Shown one piece after another: positions 1 to 7,638 of a stretch of 24,322 nt of DNA (the stretch's first letter is position 1; each line of letters starts with the position of its first letter). Position numbers and translations under genes: made by a program. Location of the stretch: contig DATJNS010000395.1 of assembly GCA_035507915.1 (NCBI GenBank), positions 1-24,322 on the forward strand. The letters are read 5' to 3'. The notes beneath the pieces were generated by a model. That model had not been told where the DNA came from. It worked only from the letters and a program-made list of their open reading frames with translations, and did not search any database. Source of the DNA: JACQAI01 sp035507915. Lineage in GTDB: Bacteria; Pseudomonadota; Alphaproteobacteria; Elsterales; Elsteraceae.

Positions 1-350
1 GACAGGCGGATCGCGCGCACCATGAGGGGAAAGCCCATCACCGCGCAGGCCAGCGCGGCGCCGGTCCAGCGGAACGCGAACACGATGCCGAGCTGCGTCT
101 CGAGCAGCCGTCCGAGCGGACCGTTGTGGCCGAACAGCAGCAGAAGGACGTATCCGGTGACCACCGGCGGCAGCACCAGGGGGAGATGGACGACGCCGTC
201 GAGCAGTGTCTTGCCGACGAAACGCCCGCGCGCCAGCACGGCCGCGGTCAGCACGCCGAGCGGCAGGCTCGCGACGGTCGCCCATACGGCGACCCGGAGA
301 CTCAGCCGAATCGCGGTCAGCTCCTCGGGCGACAGCGTGAAGAACCGCAT
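1..350 (-). CDS. modB: Molybdate ABC transporter permease ModB, N-terminal part (runs off left edge)
   Basis: This is the inner-membrane channel subunit of the ModABC molybdate importer. It works with a periplasmic ModA and an ATPase ModC, neither of which is in the window. About 116 residues are visible and no stop is met before the left edge; the usual length is about 225. The protein opens MRFFTLSPEE and has a first hydrophobic segment around residues 17-40. It then carries the ModB-typical stretch LPLVLPPVVTGYVLLLLFG at about residues 56-74, followed by GPLGRLL and a third hydrophobic segment. The ATG at 350 has AGGACG close upstream, a modest ribosome site. The lyase gene ends 102 bp upstream on the same strand, so modA is not directly upstream as in classic mod operons. 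Tungstate permeases of the same fold are the main alternative. Confidence 0.85.
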   Translation of the reverse strand, partial: MRFFTLSPEELTAIRLSLRVAVWATVASLPLGVLTAAVLARGRFVGKTLLDGVVHLPLVLPPVVTGYVLLLLFGHNGPLGRLLETQLGIVFAFRWTGAALACAVMGFPLMVRAIRL

Positions 351-452
351 CGTCCTATTCTCGGCCACTTTCTTGGCGCGCCGGCACGACGCCGAGCGCG
401 CGGGCGCTATATTCGACCGAACACGTCGCTTGGGTAAAGGGCCGGCGCGCGG

Positions 453-1817
453 TCAGGCGAGCCAGCCCTCCTCAAGGGTCTTGGCGAGCGCGCGCTCGAC
501 GATCGCCGGCGCACCGCCGACATAAGTGGTCGGATCGAGCACGCGCGCCAGCGCCGCGCCGTCGAGCGCGTCGCCGACGCGTGGATCGGCGCGCAGCGCC
601 GCCTCGAGGGTCAGCCCATGGGTCTGGCCGTGCATGCTCGCCTCGTAGACCACCTCGTGCGCGGTCTGCTTGCCCAGCTTGTCGGACAACGCGAACATGA
701 CGCGCTCCGACAGGATGTAGCCGCCGAGCAGGTCGAGGTTGCGCCGCATGCGGTCCGCGTGCACGACGAGCCCCGACAGCACGAACTTGGTCTGCGCGAG
801 CATCGCGCTGATCATCAGGCAGCTCTCGGGCAGCGCCTTCCATTCCATCTTCCAGGCCGCGCCGTCGCGCTCGTGCTCGTGATGCATCGATTCGGTCATC
901 AAGGCGACCGCGTGGCGCAGCGCGCGTCCGACGGTCACGATGTTCTCGACCACGGTCGGGTTGCGCTTGTGCGGCATGGTCGAGGAGCCGACTTTGCCCT
1001 CGTTGAACGGCTCCTCGAGCTCGCCGACCTCGTTGCGCGACAGGTTGAGGACCTCGTTGGCGATCTTGGCCAGCGTCGCGCCGAGCAGCCCGACCAGCAC
1101 GACGTATTCGCCCAGGCGGTCGCGCGCCGGCTGCCAGGAGATGTCGGCGCAGCCGAGACCGAGTCGCGCCATGACGCGCGCCTCGAGCGTCGCCGCCCGC
1201 TCGCCGAACGACGCCTGGGTGCCCACCGCGCCGACCAGTCCACCGACGAACACCCGAGGCTCGGCCTGGACCAGGCGTTCGTGATGGCGCGCCAGCTCGC
1301 GCAGCCAGATCGCGCATTTGTGGCCGAAGGTGATCGGCAGCGCGTGCACGACGTGGGTCCGCCCGACCATGGCGGTGTGCTTGTGGGCGTCCGCCAGGCG
1401 ATAGAGCTCGCGGCCGATCAGGCCGAGATCGCGCAGGATGATGGCGTGCGCGGCCTTGAGCTGCAGCGCCACGCCGGTATCGAGGACGTCCTGCGTGGTC
1501 GGGCCGAAATGGATCCATTCGCCATGCTGCGGCTGGCAGCGCTTCTGCACCTCGCGCAGCGCCGGGACGAGCGGATGCTTGGTCTTGCGGATGCCCTCGG
1601 CGACGACCTCGAGGTCGATCAGCGCGACGCGCGCGTGCTCGGCGATGTCGCGCGCAGCGGCCTCCGGCACGATGCCGAGCGCGGCCTGCTCGAGCGCCAG
1701 CGCGGCCTCGAGGTCGAGCCACTTCTGCACGCGGGTCTCGTCCGAGAAGATGGCGCGCATCTCGTCGGTGCCCCAGAGGTGGTGCAGCAGGATGGAGTCG
1801 AACACGTTGGAGGGCAT
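453..1817 (-). CDS. Adenylosuccinate lyase / 3-carboxymuconate cycloisomerase superfamily protein
   Basis: A 454-aa member of the fumarase/aspartase superfamily, soluble homotetrameric enzymes that cleave C-N or C-O bonds and release fumarate, or run related cycloisomerisations. Visible motifs are HGEWIHFGPTTQDVLDT near residue 98 (substrate His and TxQD loop), GRTHVVHALPITFGHK, and the superfamily signature GSSTMPHKRNP, whose flexible loop holds the catalytic Ser. The later HEHERDGAAWKMEW is closer to carboxymuconate cycloisomerases and adenylosuccinate lyase-like paralogues than to housekeeping PurB. There are no purine or protocatechuate pathway genes beside it, so the substrate is open. 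The start is set at the ATG giving MPSNVFDS, where family similarity begins; a longer frame to 1880 adds 21 residues unlike the family. The gene lies between GH15 and modB on the same strand. Confidence 0.85.
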   Translation of the reverse strand: MPSNVFDSILLHHLWGTDEMRAIFSDETRVQKWLDLEAALALEQAALGIVPEAAARDIAEHARVALIDLEVVAEGIRKTKHPLVPALREVQKRCQPQHGEWIHFGPTTQDVLDTGVALQLKAAHAIILRDLGLIGRELYRLADAHKHTAMVGRTHVVHALPITFGHKCAIWLRELARHHERLVQAEPRVFVGGLVGAVGTQASFGERAATLEARVMARLGLGCADISWQPARDRLGEYVVLVGLLGATLAKIANEVLNLSRNEVGELEEPFNEGKVGSSTMPHKRNPTVVENIVTVGRALRHAVALMTESMHHEHERDGAAWKMEWKALPESCLMISAMLAQTKFVLSGLVVHADRMRRNLDLLGGYILSERVMFALSDKLGKQTAHEVVYEASMHGQTHGLTLEAALRADPRVGDALDGAALARVLDPTTYVGGAPAIVERALAKTLEEGWLA

Positions 1818-1915
1818 GGGTCGGATCCCGGCGCAGGGAATGGGGGCCCGATAGTGCGAACATTCGCCCGCCGGCGGCAAGCGCGGCGGCGCGGGATGGC
1901 GACGTGGGCGCGGTC

Positions 1916-3724
1916 CTAGTCGGCGGCCGCCGCGACGGCGCCGGCGCGCTGCTGCGCCGGGCCCTCGGCGCGGGTCAGGTTGTGCGCGGTGTTGACCAGC
2001 GCGACGTGCGAGAACGCCTGGGGAAAATTGCCGAGCTGGCGCTTGAGCCGCGGATCGAACTCCTCGGCAAGCAACCCGACGTCGTTGCGCAGGTCCAAGA
2101 GCCGTTCGAACAGCTCGTGCGCGTCATTGCGCCGGCCGAGCAGCACCAGGTTGTCGGCGAGCCAGAAGCTGCAGGCGAGGAATGCGCCCTCACCCGGCGG
2201 CAGCCCGTCGACGCCGTGCTCGGTGTGATAGCGGCGCACCAACCCATCGACCACGAGCTCCCGCTCGATCGCCTCGACCGTGCCGCGCACCCGCGGATCC
2301 TCGGGCGGCAGGAAGCCGACCAGCGGCAGCAGCAGCAGGCTGGCGTCGAGCTCCTTCGAGCCGTAGGACTGGACGAAGGCGCCGCGCGCGGGATCGAAAC
2401 CCTTGGCGCACACATCGTCGTGGATCTGCTGGCGCACGCGCCGCCAGCGCGCAACCGGCGCCTTGAGGCGATTCTCCTCGGCCATGCGCACCGCGCGGTC
2501 GAACGCCACCCAGCTCATCACCTTCGAATGGGTGAAGTGGCGCTGGCCGCCGCGCACCTCCCAGATGCCGTCGTCGGGTCGGTCCCAGATGGTCTCGAGA
2601 TGATCGACCAGCGCGATCTGGAGGTTCCACGCCGCCTCGCTCGACGCCAGGCCCGCCCGCACGGCCTCGTGCAAGCCGTCCATGATCTCGCCGTAGACGT
2701 CGAGCTGGCGCTGGTTGGACGCCGCGTTGCCGATGCGCACCGGCGCCGCGCCCTGGTAGCCAGGCAGCCACGGCACTTGCCACTCGACGAACTGGCGCTC
2801 GCCCGAAAGCCCATAGAGGATCTGGACATGCGCCGGCTTGCCGGCGATCGCGCGCAGGAGCCAGTCGCGCCAGGCCTGCGCCTCCTCGGTGAAGCCCGAC
2901 ACGATCAGGGCCTGCAAGGTGAACGTGGCGTCGCGCAGCCAGCAGAACCGGTAGTCCCAGTTGCGCCGGCCGCCGGGCTGCTCGGGCAGCGAGGTCGTCG
3001 GCGCCGCGACGATGCCGCCGGTCGCAGCGCAGGTGAGCGCGCGCAAGGTGAGCAGCGACCGATGGACCGCGTCGGCCCAGCGACCCTGATAGCGGCACCG
3101 GCTCACCCAATCGCGCCAGCTGCGCTCGACCCGCGTGATCGTCGCCGCGGCGTCGATCGCCTCGGGCGCCGGCAGGTTCGAGGGCGACCAGCTGAGCACG
3201 AACGGAACCTGCTCGCCTGCCGAGACGACGAAATCGGCGCGCGTCGTGAAGTTCTTGCCGCGCAACGTCACTGGACAGCGCAGCACCAGCAAGTCCGGCC
3301 CGGCGATCGCCGTGAGGCCTTCCTCGGTGCGCTGCACCCACGGCACGATCAGGCCATAGTCGAAGCGGATGGCGAGATGCATGCGCATCGCGACCTCGCC
3401 GCGCCGGCCGACGACCAGGCGGACGACGTCGGACGCGACGCCGCGCGCGGCCATGCAGTCGATCACCGTGACGGCGCCCGAGTCGGTCTCGAAGTCGGTT
3501 TCCAGGATCAGGGTGCCGTCGCGGTAGCGACGGCGGATCCGGCTGACCTCGCCGATCGGCGCGATCTTCCAGCGGCCATGCTCCGCGCTGCCGAGCAGCG
3601 CAGCGAAGCACGCGGGCGAATCGAAGCGCGGCAGGCACAACCAATCGATCGAGCCGTTGCGCGCCACGAGCGCCGCGGTGTCGCGATCACCCAGGAGGGC
3701 GTAATCCTCGATCGGGGATGGCAC
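1916..3724 (-). CDS. Glycoside hydrolase family 15 protein (glucoamylase/trehalase-like)
   Basis: A 602-aa cytosolic GH15 enzyme of the bacterial type. It has an N-terminal beta-sandwich (roughly residues 1-230, opening PIEDYALLGD...NGSIDWLCLPRFDSP) and a C-terminal (alpha/alpha)6 barrel. The inverting catalytic pair is visible: Glu389 in GIWEVRGG as general acid, and Glu554/555 in LAEEFDP as general base. Also present are RNWDYRFCWLRDA at 254-266 and the terminal GNFPQAFSHVALVNTA. Family members act on trehalose, maltose or other alpha-glucosides, and many proteobacterial ones sit beside otsA/otsB. No trehalose synthesis genes are visible here, so substrate is undecided. The start codon is GTG at 3724; I see no strong ribosome site, and no in-frame ATG gives a better match. 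It is divergent from the permease gene across a 200-bp gap. Confidence 0.9.
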   Translation of the reverse strand: MPSPIEDYALLGDRDTAALVARNGSIDWLCLPRFDSPACFAALLGSAEHGRWKIAPIGEVSRIRRRYRDGTLILETDFETDSGAVTVIDCMAARGVASDVVRLVVGRRGEVAMRMHLAIRFDYGLIVPWVQRTEEGLTAIAGPDLLVLRCPVTLRGKNFTTRADFVVSAGEQVPFVLSWSPSNLPAPEAIDAAATITRVERSWRDWVSRCRYQGRWADAVHRSLLTLRALTCAATGGIVAAPTTSLPEQPGGRRNWDYRFCWLRDATFTLQALIVSGFTEEAQAWRDWLLRAIAGKPAHVQILYGLSGERQFVEWQVPWLPGYQGAAPVRIGNAASNQRQLDVYGEIMDGLHEAVRAGLASSEAAWNLQIALVDHLETIWDRPDDGIWEVRGGQRHFTHSKVMSWVAFDRAVRMAEENRLKAPVARWRRVRQQIHDDVCAKGFDPARGAFVQSYGSKELDASLLLLPLVGFLPPEDPRVRGTVEAIERELVVDGLVRRYHTEHGVDGLPPGEGAFLACSFWLADNLVLLGRRNDAHELFERLLDLRNDVGLLAEEFDPRLKRQLGNFPQAFSHVALVNTAHNLTRAEGPAQQRAGAVAAAAD

Positions 3725-3924
3725 GGGCGGTTGACTTTCGCGACGGTTACCGGCCAGTCAACGACAGCCCTCGGCGCGGGTTCCAGGGGTGGTTTCTTGA
3801 CGCAGCCGGCACGCTCGGCTAGGTGACTGGCCCCGCATGAACGCCTCGCGCGTCGATGCCGTTCTTTGCAGTCCATCGAGGGACGCGCGATCTTGACCGC
3901 CGCCGCGTCGGCATCTCCTGAATC
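3725..3924. promoter_or_regulatory. Divergent intergenic region with inverted repeat and a candidate promoter
   Basis: This 200-bp gap separates the starts of the GH15 gene (minus) and the permease gene (plus). It holds a perfect 7-bp inverted repeat, GTTGACT at 3730-3736 and AGTCAAC at 3756-3762, which begins 6 bp from the GH15 start and could be an operator. A sigma70-like pair on the plus strand, TTGACG at 3797-3802 and TAGGTG at 3820-3825 with 17-bp spacing, could drive the permease with a leader of about 90 nt. I see no riboswitch that I can name. Confidence 0.3.
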
Positions 3925-5892
3925 ATGATTACGGTTCGAGACCTAAAAACCCTGATCGTCGGCAAGGCGAAGGATGCGCTCGCGCCGGAAGCGCGCCGGC
4001 ACATGGTGCTGGCCGCCTTTCTCGCCTGGATCGGCCTGGGCGCCGACGGGCTGTCGTCGGCCAACTACGGTCCCGAGGAAGCCTTCATCGCGCTGGGTGC
4101 GCACAGCCACATGGCGCTCTACATCGCGGGCGCCACCGCGATCACGGTGTTTCTGATCGCCATGGCGTACAACCAGGTGATCGAGCTGTTCCCGTCGGGC
4201 GGCGGCGGCTACAAGGTCGCGACCGTGCTGATCGGACCGTACGCCGGGTTGGTCGGCGGCGCGGCGCTGATCGTCGATTACGTGCTCACCATCGCGATCT
4301 CGATCGCGAGCGGCGTCGATGCGCTGTTCAGCCTGCTGCCGCTCGACTTCCAAGGCGCCAAGCTCGCGGTCGAGCTCTTCGTCACGCTGGTCCTGCTGGT
4401 GCTGAACCTGCGCGGGGTCAAGGAGCCCGTGCGCGTGCTGATCCCGATCTTCCTCGGCTTCGTGATCAGCCACGCCGCGCTGATCGTCTACGGCATCACG
4501 GTCCACGCCGCAGCGATTCCCGCGCTCGGGCCCAGCACCTTCGCCGAGACGAGATCGCTCGCAGGCGCGATCGGCTGGGCGGCGGTGCTGTCCCTGATGC
4601 TGCGTGCCTATTCGCTGGGCGGCGGCACCTATACGGGCATCGAGGCGGTCTCCAACAACGTCAACATCCTGAAGGAGCCGCGCGTCCAGACCGGGCGGCT
4701 CACCATGCTCTACATGGCGCTGTCGCTGTCGTTCATGGCCGGCGGCCTCCTGCTCCTCTACCTGCTGTGGGGCACGCGGCCGCAGCCGGGCCAGACGCTC
4801 AACGCGGTCGTGTTCGCCCAGATCCTGCACAACATCTATCCCGGCGCCGTGCACCTCGAGCGCATCGTGCTCCTGGTCGTGCTCGTGTTCGCCGCCTCGA
4901 TCCTGTTCGTCGCGGCCAACACCGGCTTCCTCGGCGGACCCGCGGTGCTCGCGAACATGGCAGCGGACCGCTGGGTGCCGCACCAGTTCGCCAACCTGTC
5001 GAACCGTCTGGTGACCCAGAACGGCATCATCCTGATGGGCGTGGCGGCGCTCGCCACCCTGGTGGTGACCGACGGCCGCGTCTCGATGCTGGTCGTGCTC
5101 TACAGCATCAACGTCTTCATCACCTTCACGCTGTGCCTGCTCGGCCTGTGCATCTACTGGGGGCGCCGGCACGATCCGACGCAGCCGCGGTTCGGCCGGC
5201 TGAGCCACGCCTTCGCCGCCTTCGTCGTCGCCGCCTTCATCCTCGGCGTCACGGTCGTCGAGAAATTCACCGAGGGCGGCTGGCTCACGCTCCTGGTCAC
5301 CAGCTGCGTGATCGTCCTCGGCGTCGTCATCAGGCGGCACTACAGCTTCACGGCACGCGAGCTCGCCAAGGCGGACGCGCTGTTCGCCACCGCCATGCCG
5401 AACGGCAAACGCCAGCCCGAACTCGCCTGCGACCCGACGCAATCGACCGCCGTGTTCCTGGTCGGGCGGTCGCTGGGCACCGGCATGCATACGCTGCTGT
5501 CGCTGCGCCGCCTGTTTCCCAACCAGTTCAAGAATTTCGTGTTCGTCAGCGTCGGCGAGATCGACTCGGGCAGCTTCCACGGCGAGGAGATGCTGAACCA
5601 CCTGCGCAAGGACGTACGAGCCACGCTCGACCATTATGTCGGCTACTGTCAGCAGCGCGGCCTCCCGGCGACCGCCTATGAAGGCTACGGGCCCGACGTT
5701 CTGGCCGAGCTCACACGGCTGATCGACCAGGTGATCGCACGCTTTCCCAACAGCGTGTTCTTCGCCTCCAAACTGATCTTCGACCGCGAGACCTGGTTCG
5801 TCCGCCAGCTCCACAACGGCACCGCGTTGACCATGCAGCAGGAGCTGCACAAGCGCGGCATCCCGATGGTCATCCTGCCGATGAACGTGTGA
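3925..5892 (+). CDS. APC-superfamily permease, KimA-like, with C-terminal soluble domain
   Basis: A 655-aa inner-membrane secondary transporter. Residues about 25-470 hold roughly twelve hydrophobic helices. The first carries LGADGLSSANYGPEEAFIAL, resembling the substrate-binding start of KimA/YdaO-type potassium importers and related APC permeases. A second motif, FPSGGGGYKVATVLIGPYAGL, lies at about residues 90-110. Residues about 480-655 form a hydrophilic domain with FLVGRSLGTGMHTLLSLRR and HKRGIPMVILPMNV, as expected of the cytoplasmic domain of KimA-type proteins. The ATG at 3925 lacks a strong ribosome site; a later Met at residue 27 would cut into conserved sequence. The family includes proton-coupled potassium and amino-acid carriers, so substrate assignment to potassium is inference. 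It converges with the hydrolase gene 27 bp downstream. Confidence 0.8.
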   Translation: MITVRDLKTLIVGKAKDALAPEARRHMVLAAFLAWIGLGADGLSSANYGPEEAFIALGAHSHMALYIAGATAITVFLIAMAYNQVIELFPSGGGGYKVATVLIGPYAGLVGGAALIVDYVLTIAISIASGVDALFSLLPLDFQGAKLAVELFVTLVLLVLNLRGVKEPVRVLIPIFLGFVISHAALIVYGITVHAAAIPALGPSTFAETRSLAGAIGWAAVLSLMLRAYSLGGGTYTGIEAVSNNVNILKEPRVQTGRLTMLYMALSLSFMAGGLLLLYLLWGTRPQPGQTLNAVVFAQILHNIYPGAVHLERIVLLVVLVFAASILFVAANTGFLGGPAVLANMAADRWVPHQFANLSNRLVTQNGIILMGVAALATLVVTDGRVSMLVVLYSINVFITFTLCLLGLCIYWGRRHDPTQPRFGRLSHAFAAFVVAAFILGVTVVEKFTEGGWLTLLVTSCVIVLGVVIRRHYSFTARELAKADALFATAMPNGKRQPELACDPTQSTAVFLVGRSLGTGMHTLLSLRRLFPNQFKNFVFVSVGEIDSGSFHGEEMLNHLRKDVRATLDHYVGYCQQRGLPATAYEGYGPDVLAELTRLIDQVIARFPNSVFFASKLIFDRETWFVRQLHNGTALTMQQELHKRGIPMVILPMNV

Positions 5893-5908
5893 GGGCGGCC
5901 GCCAACCG

Positions 5909-5921
5909 GAGCGTCGCGCTC
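5909..5921. terminator. Small hairpin between convergent permease and hydrolase genes
   Basis: GAGCG-TCG-CGCTC forms a 5-bp stem in the 27-bp gap between the two convergent stop codons and overlaps the hydrolase stop. It has no T-run on either strand, so it is a weak bidirectional terminator candidate. Confidence 0.25.
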
Positions 5922-6741
5922 AGCTCGGGCGGACCCACGGCTTGCCCTCGTCCTGCGCGACGAACCACGAGCGGATCAGGCGGTTGAACGGCTCGGGCGT
6001 GGTCTTCGAGCAGACATGGCCGCCGGTCTCGAGCCAGGCGAGCTCGGCCCCCGGCAGCTGGCGCGCGATCTCCTCCGACATGAAGGGCGGCGTGACGTAG
6101 TCGTCCTTGGCGCACACGATCAAGGTCGGCGTCTTGATCTCCTTCAGCCGCGCGGCCACGTCGAACGCGCAGATCGCGTCGATCCGACTGGTCAGGATCT
6201 CGGCCGGCGGGAAGTTGGCGATCGCGAGCGCCTCCTCCTTCTGGAGCTGCGCGAAATTCTGCGACACCCACCAGGGCGAATGCAGCGAGATGTTGGACGC
6301 GTGCACGTAGCCTTCCGGCCCGCCGTGCGCGAGCGTCGCCTTGCGGACCTCGAAGGCACGGTCAAAGAACGGATCCTTGCGACACCAGGTCGCGAACAAC
6401 ACGAGGCTCTTCAGCCGCCGCGCATGCTTGAGGGCGAGCAGCTGGCCGATCGCGCCGCCGGTCGAGTGGCCGAGCACGTGGGCGGCCGGGATCGACAGCC
6501 CGTCCATCAGCCCGATCACGTCGGCCGCCATCTGCTCGACCGAGTAGCGGATGCGGCTCTTCTCGCTCTGGCCGGTGCCGCGATGGTCGTGGAGGATGAC
6601 CCGGAAGCGGTCGGTCAGCGCCGGCAATTGCGGCCGCCAATAGCTCGCCAGGCCGCCGAGGCCGCTGACCAGGAGCAGCGGCGGTCCGGCGCCGTGCTCC
6701 TCGTAATAGATCTCGCCGCTATGGACCGTCAACTTCGGCAT
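5920..6741 (-). CDS. Alpha/beta hydrolase, RutD-like
   Basis: A 273-aa cytosolic alpha/beta hydrolase. The nucleophile elbow is GHSTGG with Ser93, the acid is in CAKDDYVTPP, and the histidine is in the C-terminal GGHVCSKTTPEPFN. Several stretches recall RutD, the aminoacrylate hydrolase of the Rut uracil pathway: LVSGLGGLASYWRPQL, HDHRGTGQS, EQMAADV, and the FEVRKATL region. However, E. coli RutD as I recall it has GHALG with no serine nucleophile, and no rutABC genes are nearby. It is better called a serine hydrolase of the RutD/3-oxoadipate enol-lactonase branch, substrate unknown. The ATG at 6741 is supported by GGAGGG 5 nt upstream. A 7-bp hairpin in the leader (6751-6770) overlaps the end of that ribosome site. 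Confidence 0.85.
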   Translation of the reverse strand: MPKLTVHSGEIYYEEHGAGPPLLLVSGLGGLASYWRPQLPALTDRFRVILHDHRGTGQSEKSRIRYSVEQMAADVIGLMDGLSIPAAHVLGHSTGGAIGQLLALKHARRLKSLVLFATWCRKDPFFDRAFEVRKATLAHGGPEGYVHASNISLHSPWWVSQNFAQLQKEEALAIANFPPAEILTSRIDAICAFDVAARLKEIKTPTLIVCAKDDYVTPPFMSEEIARQLPGAELAWLETGGHVCSKTTPEPFNRLIRSWFVAQDEGKPWVRPS

Positions 6742-6750
6742 CTGCGCCCT

Positions 6751-6770
6751 CCGGACGTCGCTCCGTCCGG
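6751..6770 (-). promoter_or_regulatory. Perfect inverted repeat overlapping the hydrolase ribosome site
   Basis: CCGGACG and CGTCCGG are separated by 6 nt. In the minus-strand transcript this gives a 7-bp hairpin whose 3' arm includes the first two bases of the GGAGGG ribosome site of the hydrolase gene. It may be an operator in DNA or a translational hairpin in RNA. Confidence 0.35.
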
Positions 6771-6892
6771 CCGATCATAGCGGGTTCGCCACGGTGCGAC
6801 ATTCCCTGACCGTTCTTGACGAATCCTGGCGGGCGCCGCGGGCGGCCGACCCTTAGCGTGGGCCATCCGTTATTCGTGCAAGGGAGCGAACG

Positions 6893-7003
6893 ATGACCGT
6901 CCTGACACGTGGATGCAGCCGCTGGGCCGATGCCATGCTCTATGGCCTGCTCACCGCCGGCGTGCTCGACGCCGCCTACTTCGCGGTGTTTTGCATGACC
7001 TGA
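6893..7003 (+). CDS. 36-aa hydrophobic small protein
   Basis: A short frame encoding 36 residues, opening MTVLTRGCSRWADAM and continuing with a hydrophobic stretch (about residues 15-34, LYGLLTAGVLDAAYFAVF) long enough to cross a membrane once. The ATG at 6893 follows AAGGGAG with 6-nt spacing, one of the better ribosome sites in the window. The stop is the first base triplet of a 20-nt perfect palindrome at 7002-7021. I recognise no family. The good ribosome site, isolated position and downstream hairpin argue that it is a real small gene. It is below the size most gene finders report. Confidence 0.5.
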   Translation: MTVLTRGCSRWADAMLYGLLTAGVLDAAYFAVFCMT

Positions 7004-7021
7004 CGGGCCGCGCGGCCCGTC
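7002..7021. terminator. Perfect 20-nt palindrome between two convergent small genes
   Basis: GACGGGCCGCGCGGCCCGTC reads the same on both strands and lies between the stop of the 36-aa gene (7003) and the stop of the 56-aa gene (7027). In RNA it folds to an 8-bp, nearly all-GC stem with a 4-nt loop. There is no T-run, but the position and symmetry fit a bidirectional terminator. Confidence 0.55.
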
Positions 7022-7026
7022 GATGC

Positions 7027-7197
7027 TCAGGTGCTCGAGCCGAGCAGGGTCACGACCGAGATCAGCACGGTGAAGGCGAGCAACACCGCCCACATCGACC
7101 ACCCGACCCAGGCCGGCGGCCGCGCGCGCTTGGCGTCGCGGGTCCACTCCTCCCCGAACCGGCTGAGCGTCCGGTCGTTCTTGTAGCTCCGGTCCAT
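7027..7197 (-). CDS. 56-aa single-pass membrane protein, hypothetical
   Basis: The frame encodes 56 residues: a charged N-terminal half (MDRSYKNDRTLSRFGEEW, then RDAKRARPP) and a single transmembrane helix (about residues 29-54, AWVGWSMWAVLLAFTVLIS and VVTLLG), ending SST. The layout predicts a cytoplasmic N-terminus with one helix in the inner membrane. The ribosome site is weak (CTGAGG touching the ATG), but the codon pattern and the clean charged-then-hydrophobic design look genuine. It converges with the 36-aa gene and diverges from the lipoprotein gene. No family recognised. Confidence 0.55.
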   Translation of the reverse strand: MDRSYKNDRTLSRFGEEWTRDAKRARPPAWVGWSMWAVLLAFTVLISVVTLLGSST

Positions 7198-7236
7198 CCT
7201 CAGGGATCCCCGTCGCGGTTACGTCATAATTGGTTC

Positions 7237-7252
7237 AACGCGCGAGCGCGCG
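7237..7252. repeat. GC inverted repeat in divergent small-gene promoter region
   Basis: ACGCGCG-AG-CGCGCGT, a 7-bp inverted repeat with a 2-bp centre, lies in the 159-bp gap between the 56-aa membrane protein gene and the lipoprotein gene. It could be a dimeric-regulator operator. Alternating CG runs also arise by chance in DNA this GC-rich. Confidence 0.25.
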
Positions 7253-7281
7253 TCGAGTTGTCGGATCGCCGTACGTCGTGA

Positions 7282-7309
7282 TTGCCGCGGCGCAGCATGC
7301 GGCTAGACT
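7282..7309 (+). promoter_or_regulatory. Candidate sigma70-type promoter of the lipoprotein gene
   Basis: TTGCCG at 7282-7287 and TAGACT at 7304-7309, spaced 16 bp, match alphaproteobacterial housekeeping promoters at 4 of 6 positions in each box. The predicted start is near 7316, which leaves a leader of about 40 nt before the ATG at 7357. Confidence 0.35.
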
Positions 7310-7356
7310 GGACGACCGGATCGAAGCCATCCCGAGGTCGAGAGGTCGAGGCGGCC

Positions 7357-7617
7357 ATGCGCGGGCTGACCAGGATTCACATCCGCAGGACGATCGCGCT
7401 GCCGCTCGCGCTGCTCTGGATCGGCGCGTGCACCGCACCCGATCGCGCCGCCAGCGAGGCCGCCAATCCGGCCTGCCCGCCGCTGCGCGCCTATTCGAAA
7501 GAATTCCGCGAACGTGCGGTCGCCGAGCTCGACCTGCTGCCGGCGAACTCGGCGGTCGAGGAGATGCTCACCGACTACGCCGTGTTGCGCCAGCAGATCC
7601 ACGGCTGCCAGCAATGA
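7357..7617 (+). CDS. 86-aa lipoprotein, hypothetical
   Basis: The start is placed at the ATG at 7357 because it yields a classic lipoprotein signal: basic MRGLTRIHIRR, a hydrophobic core IALPLALLW and the lipobox IGAC with Cys25. Upstream GAGGCGG serves as ribosome site. The mature part is about 60 residues. After a short linker it holds CPPLRAYSKEFRERAVAELD and a tail ending DYAVLRQQIHGC, with Cys40 and Cys84 bracketing an alpha-helical segment that may close a disulfide. The pattern CPPL...Y...F...A.EL..LP..S....DY..LR...C reminds me of small lipoproteins seen in alphaproteobacterial phage lysis cassettes, but no other phage gene is present, so that link is only a suggestion. It would be anchored in the inner or outer membrane. 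Confidence 0.65.
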   Translation: MRGLTRIHIRRTIALPLALLWIGACTAPDRAASEAANPACPPLRAYSKEFRERAVAELDLLPANSAVEEMLTDYAVLRQQIHGCQQ

Positions 7618-7632
7618 GCCGGCAGGCGGCTC
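7616..7632. terminator. Hairpin between convergent lipoprotein and EF-G-like genes
   Basis: GAGCC and GGCTC, 7 nt apart, form a 5-bp stem that starts within the lipoprotein stop codon and ends 6 bp before the EF-G-like stop. It is short and has no T-run, and is a possible bidirectional terminator. Confidence 0.3.
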
Positions 7633-7638
7633 GATCGG

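Noticed and set aside
395..425. CGCTATAT as a ModE-type half-site upstream of modB
   Set aside because: Only one half is present, without a matching inverted partner at the right distance; too weak to call.
1904..3826. Long plus-strand frame opposite the GH15 gene
   Set aside because: It is an antisense shadow typical of GC-rich DNA; its translation is low-complexity Arg/Ala/Asp-rich, while the minus-strand frame carries all GH15 motifs.
3837..3896. 19-aa upstream frame as a leader peptide for the permease
   Set aside because: Poorly placed ribosome site, no regulatory codon run, and no attenuator structure seen.
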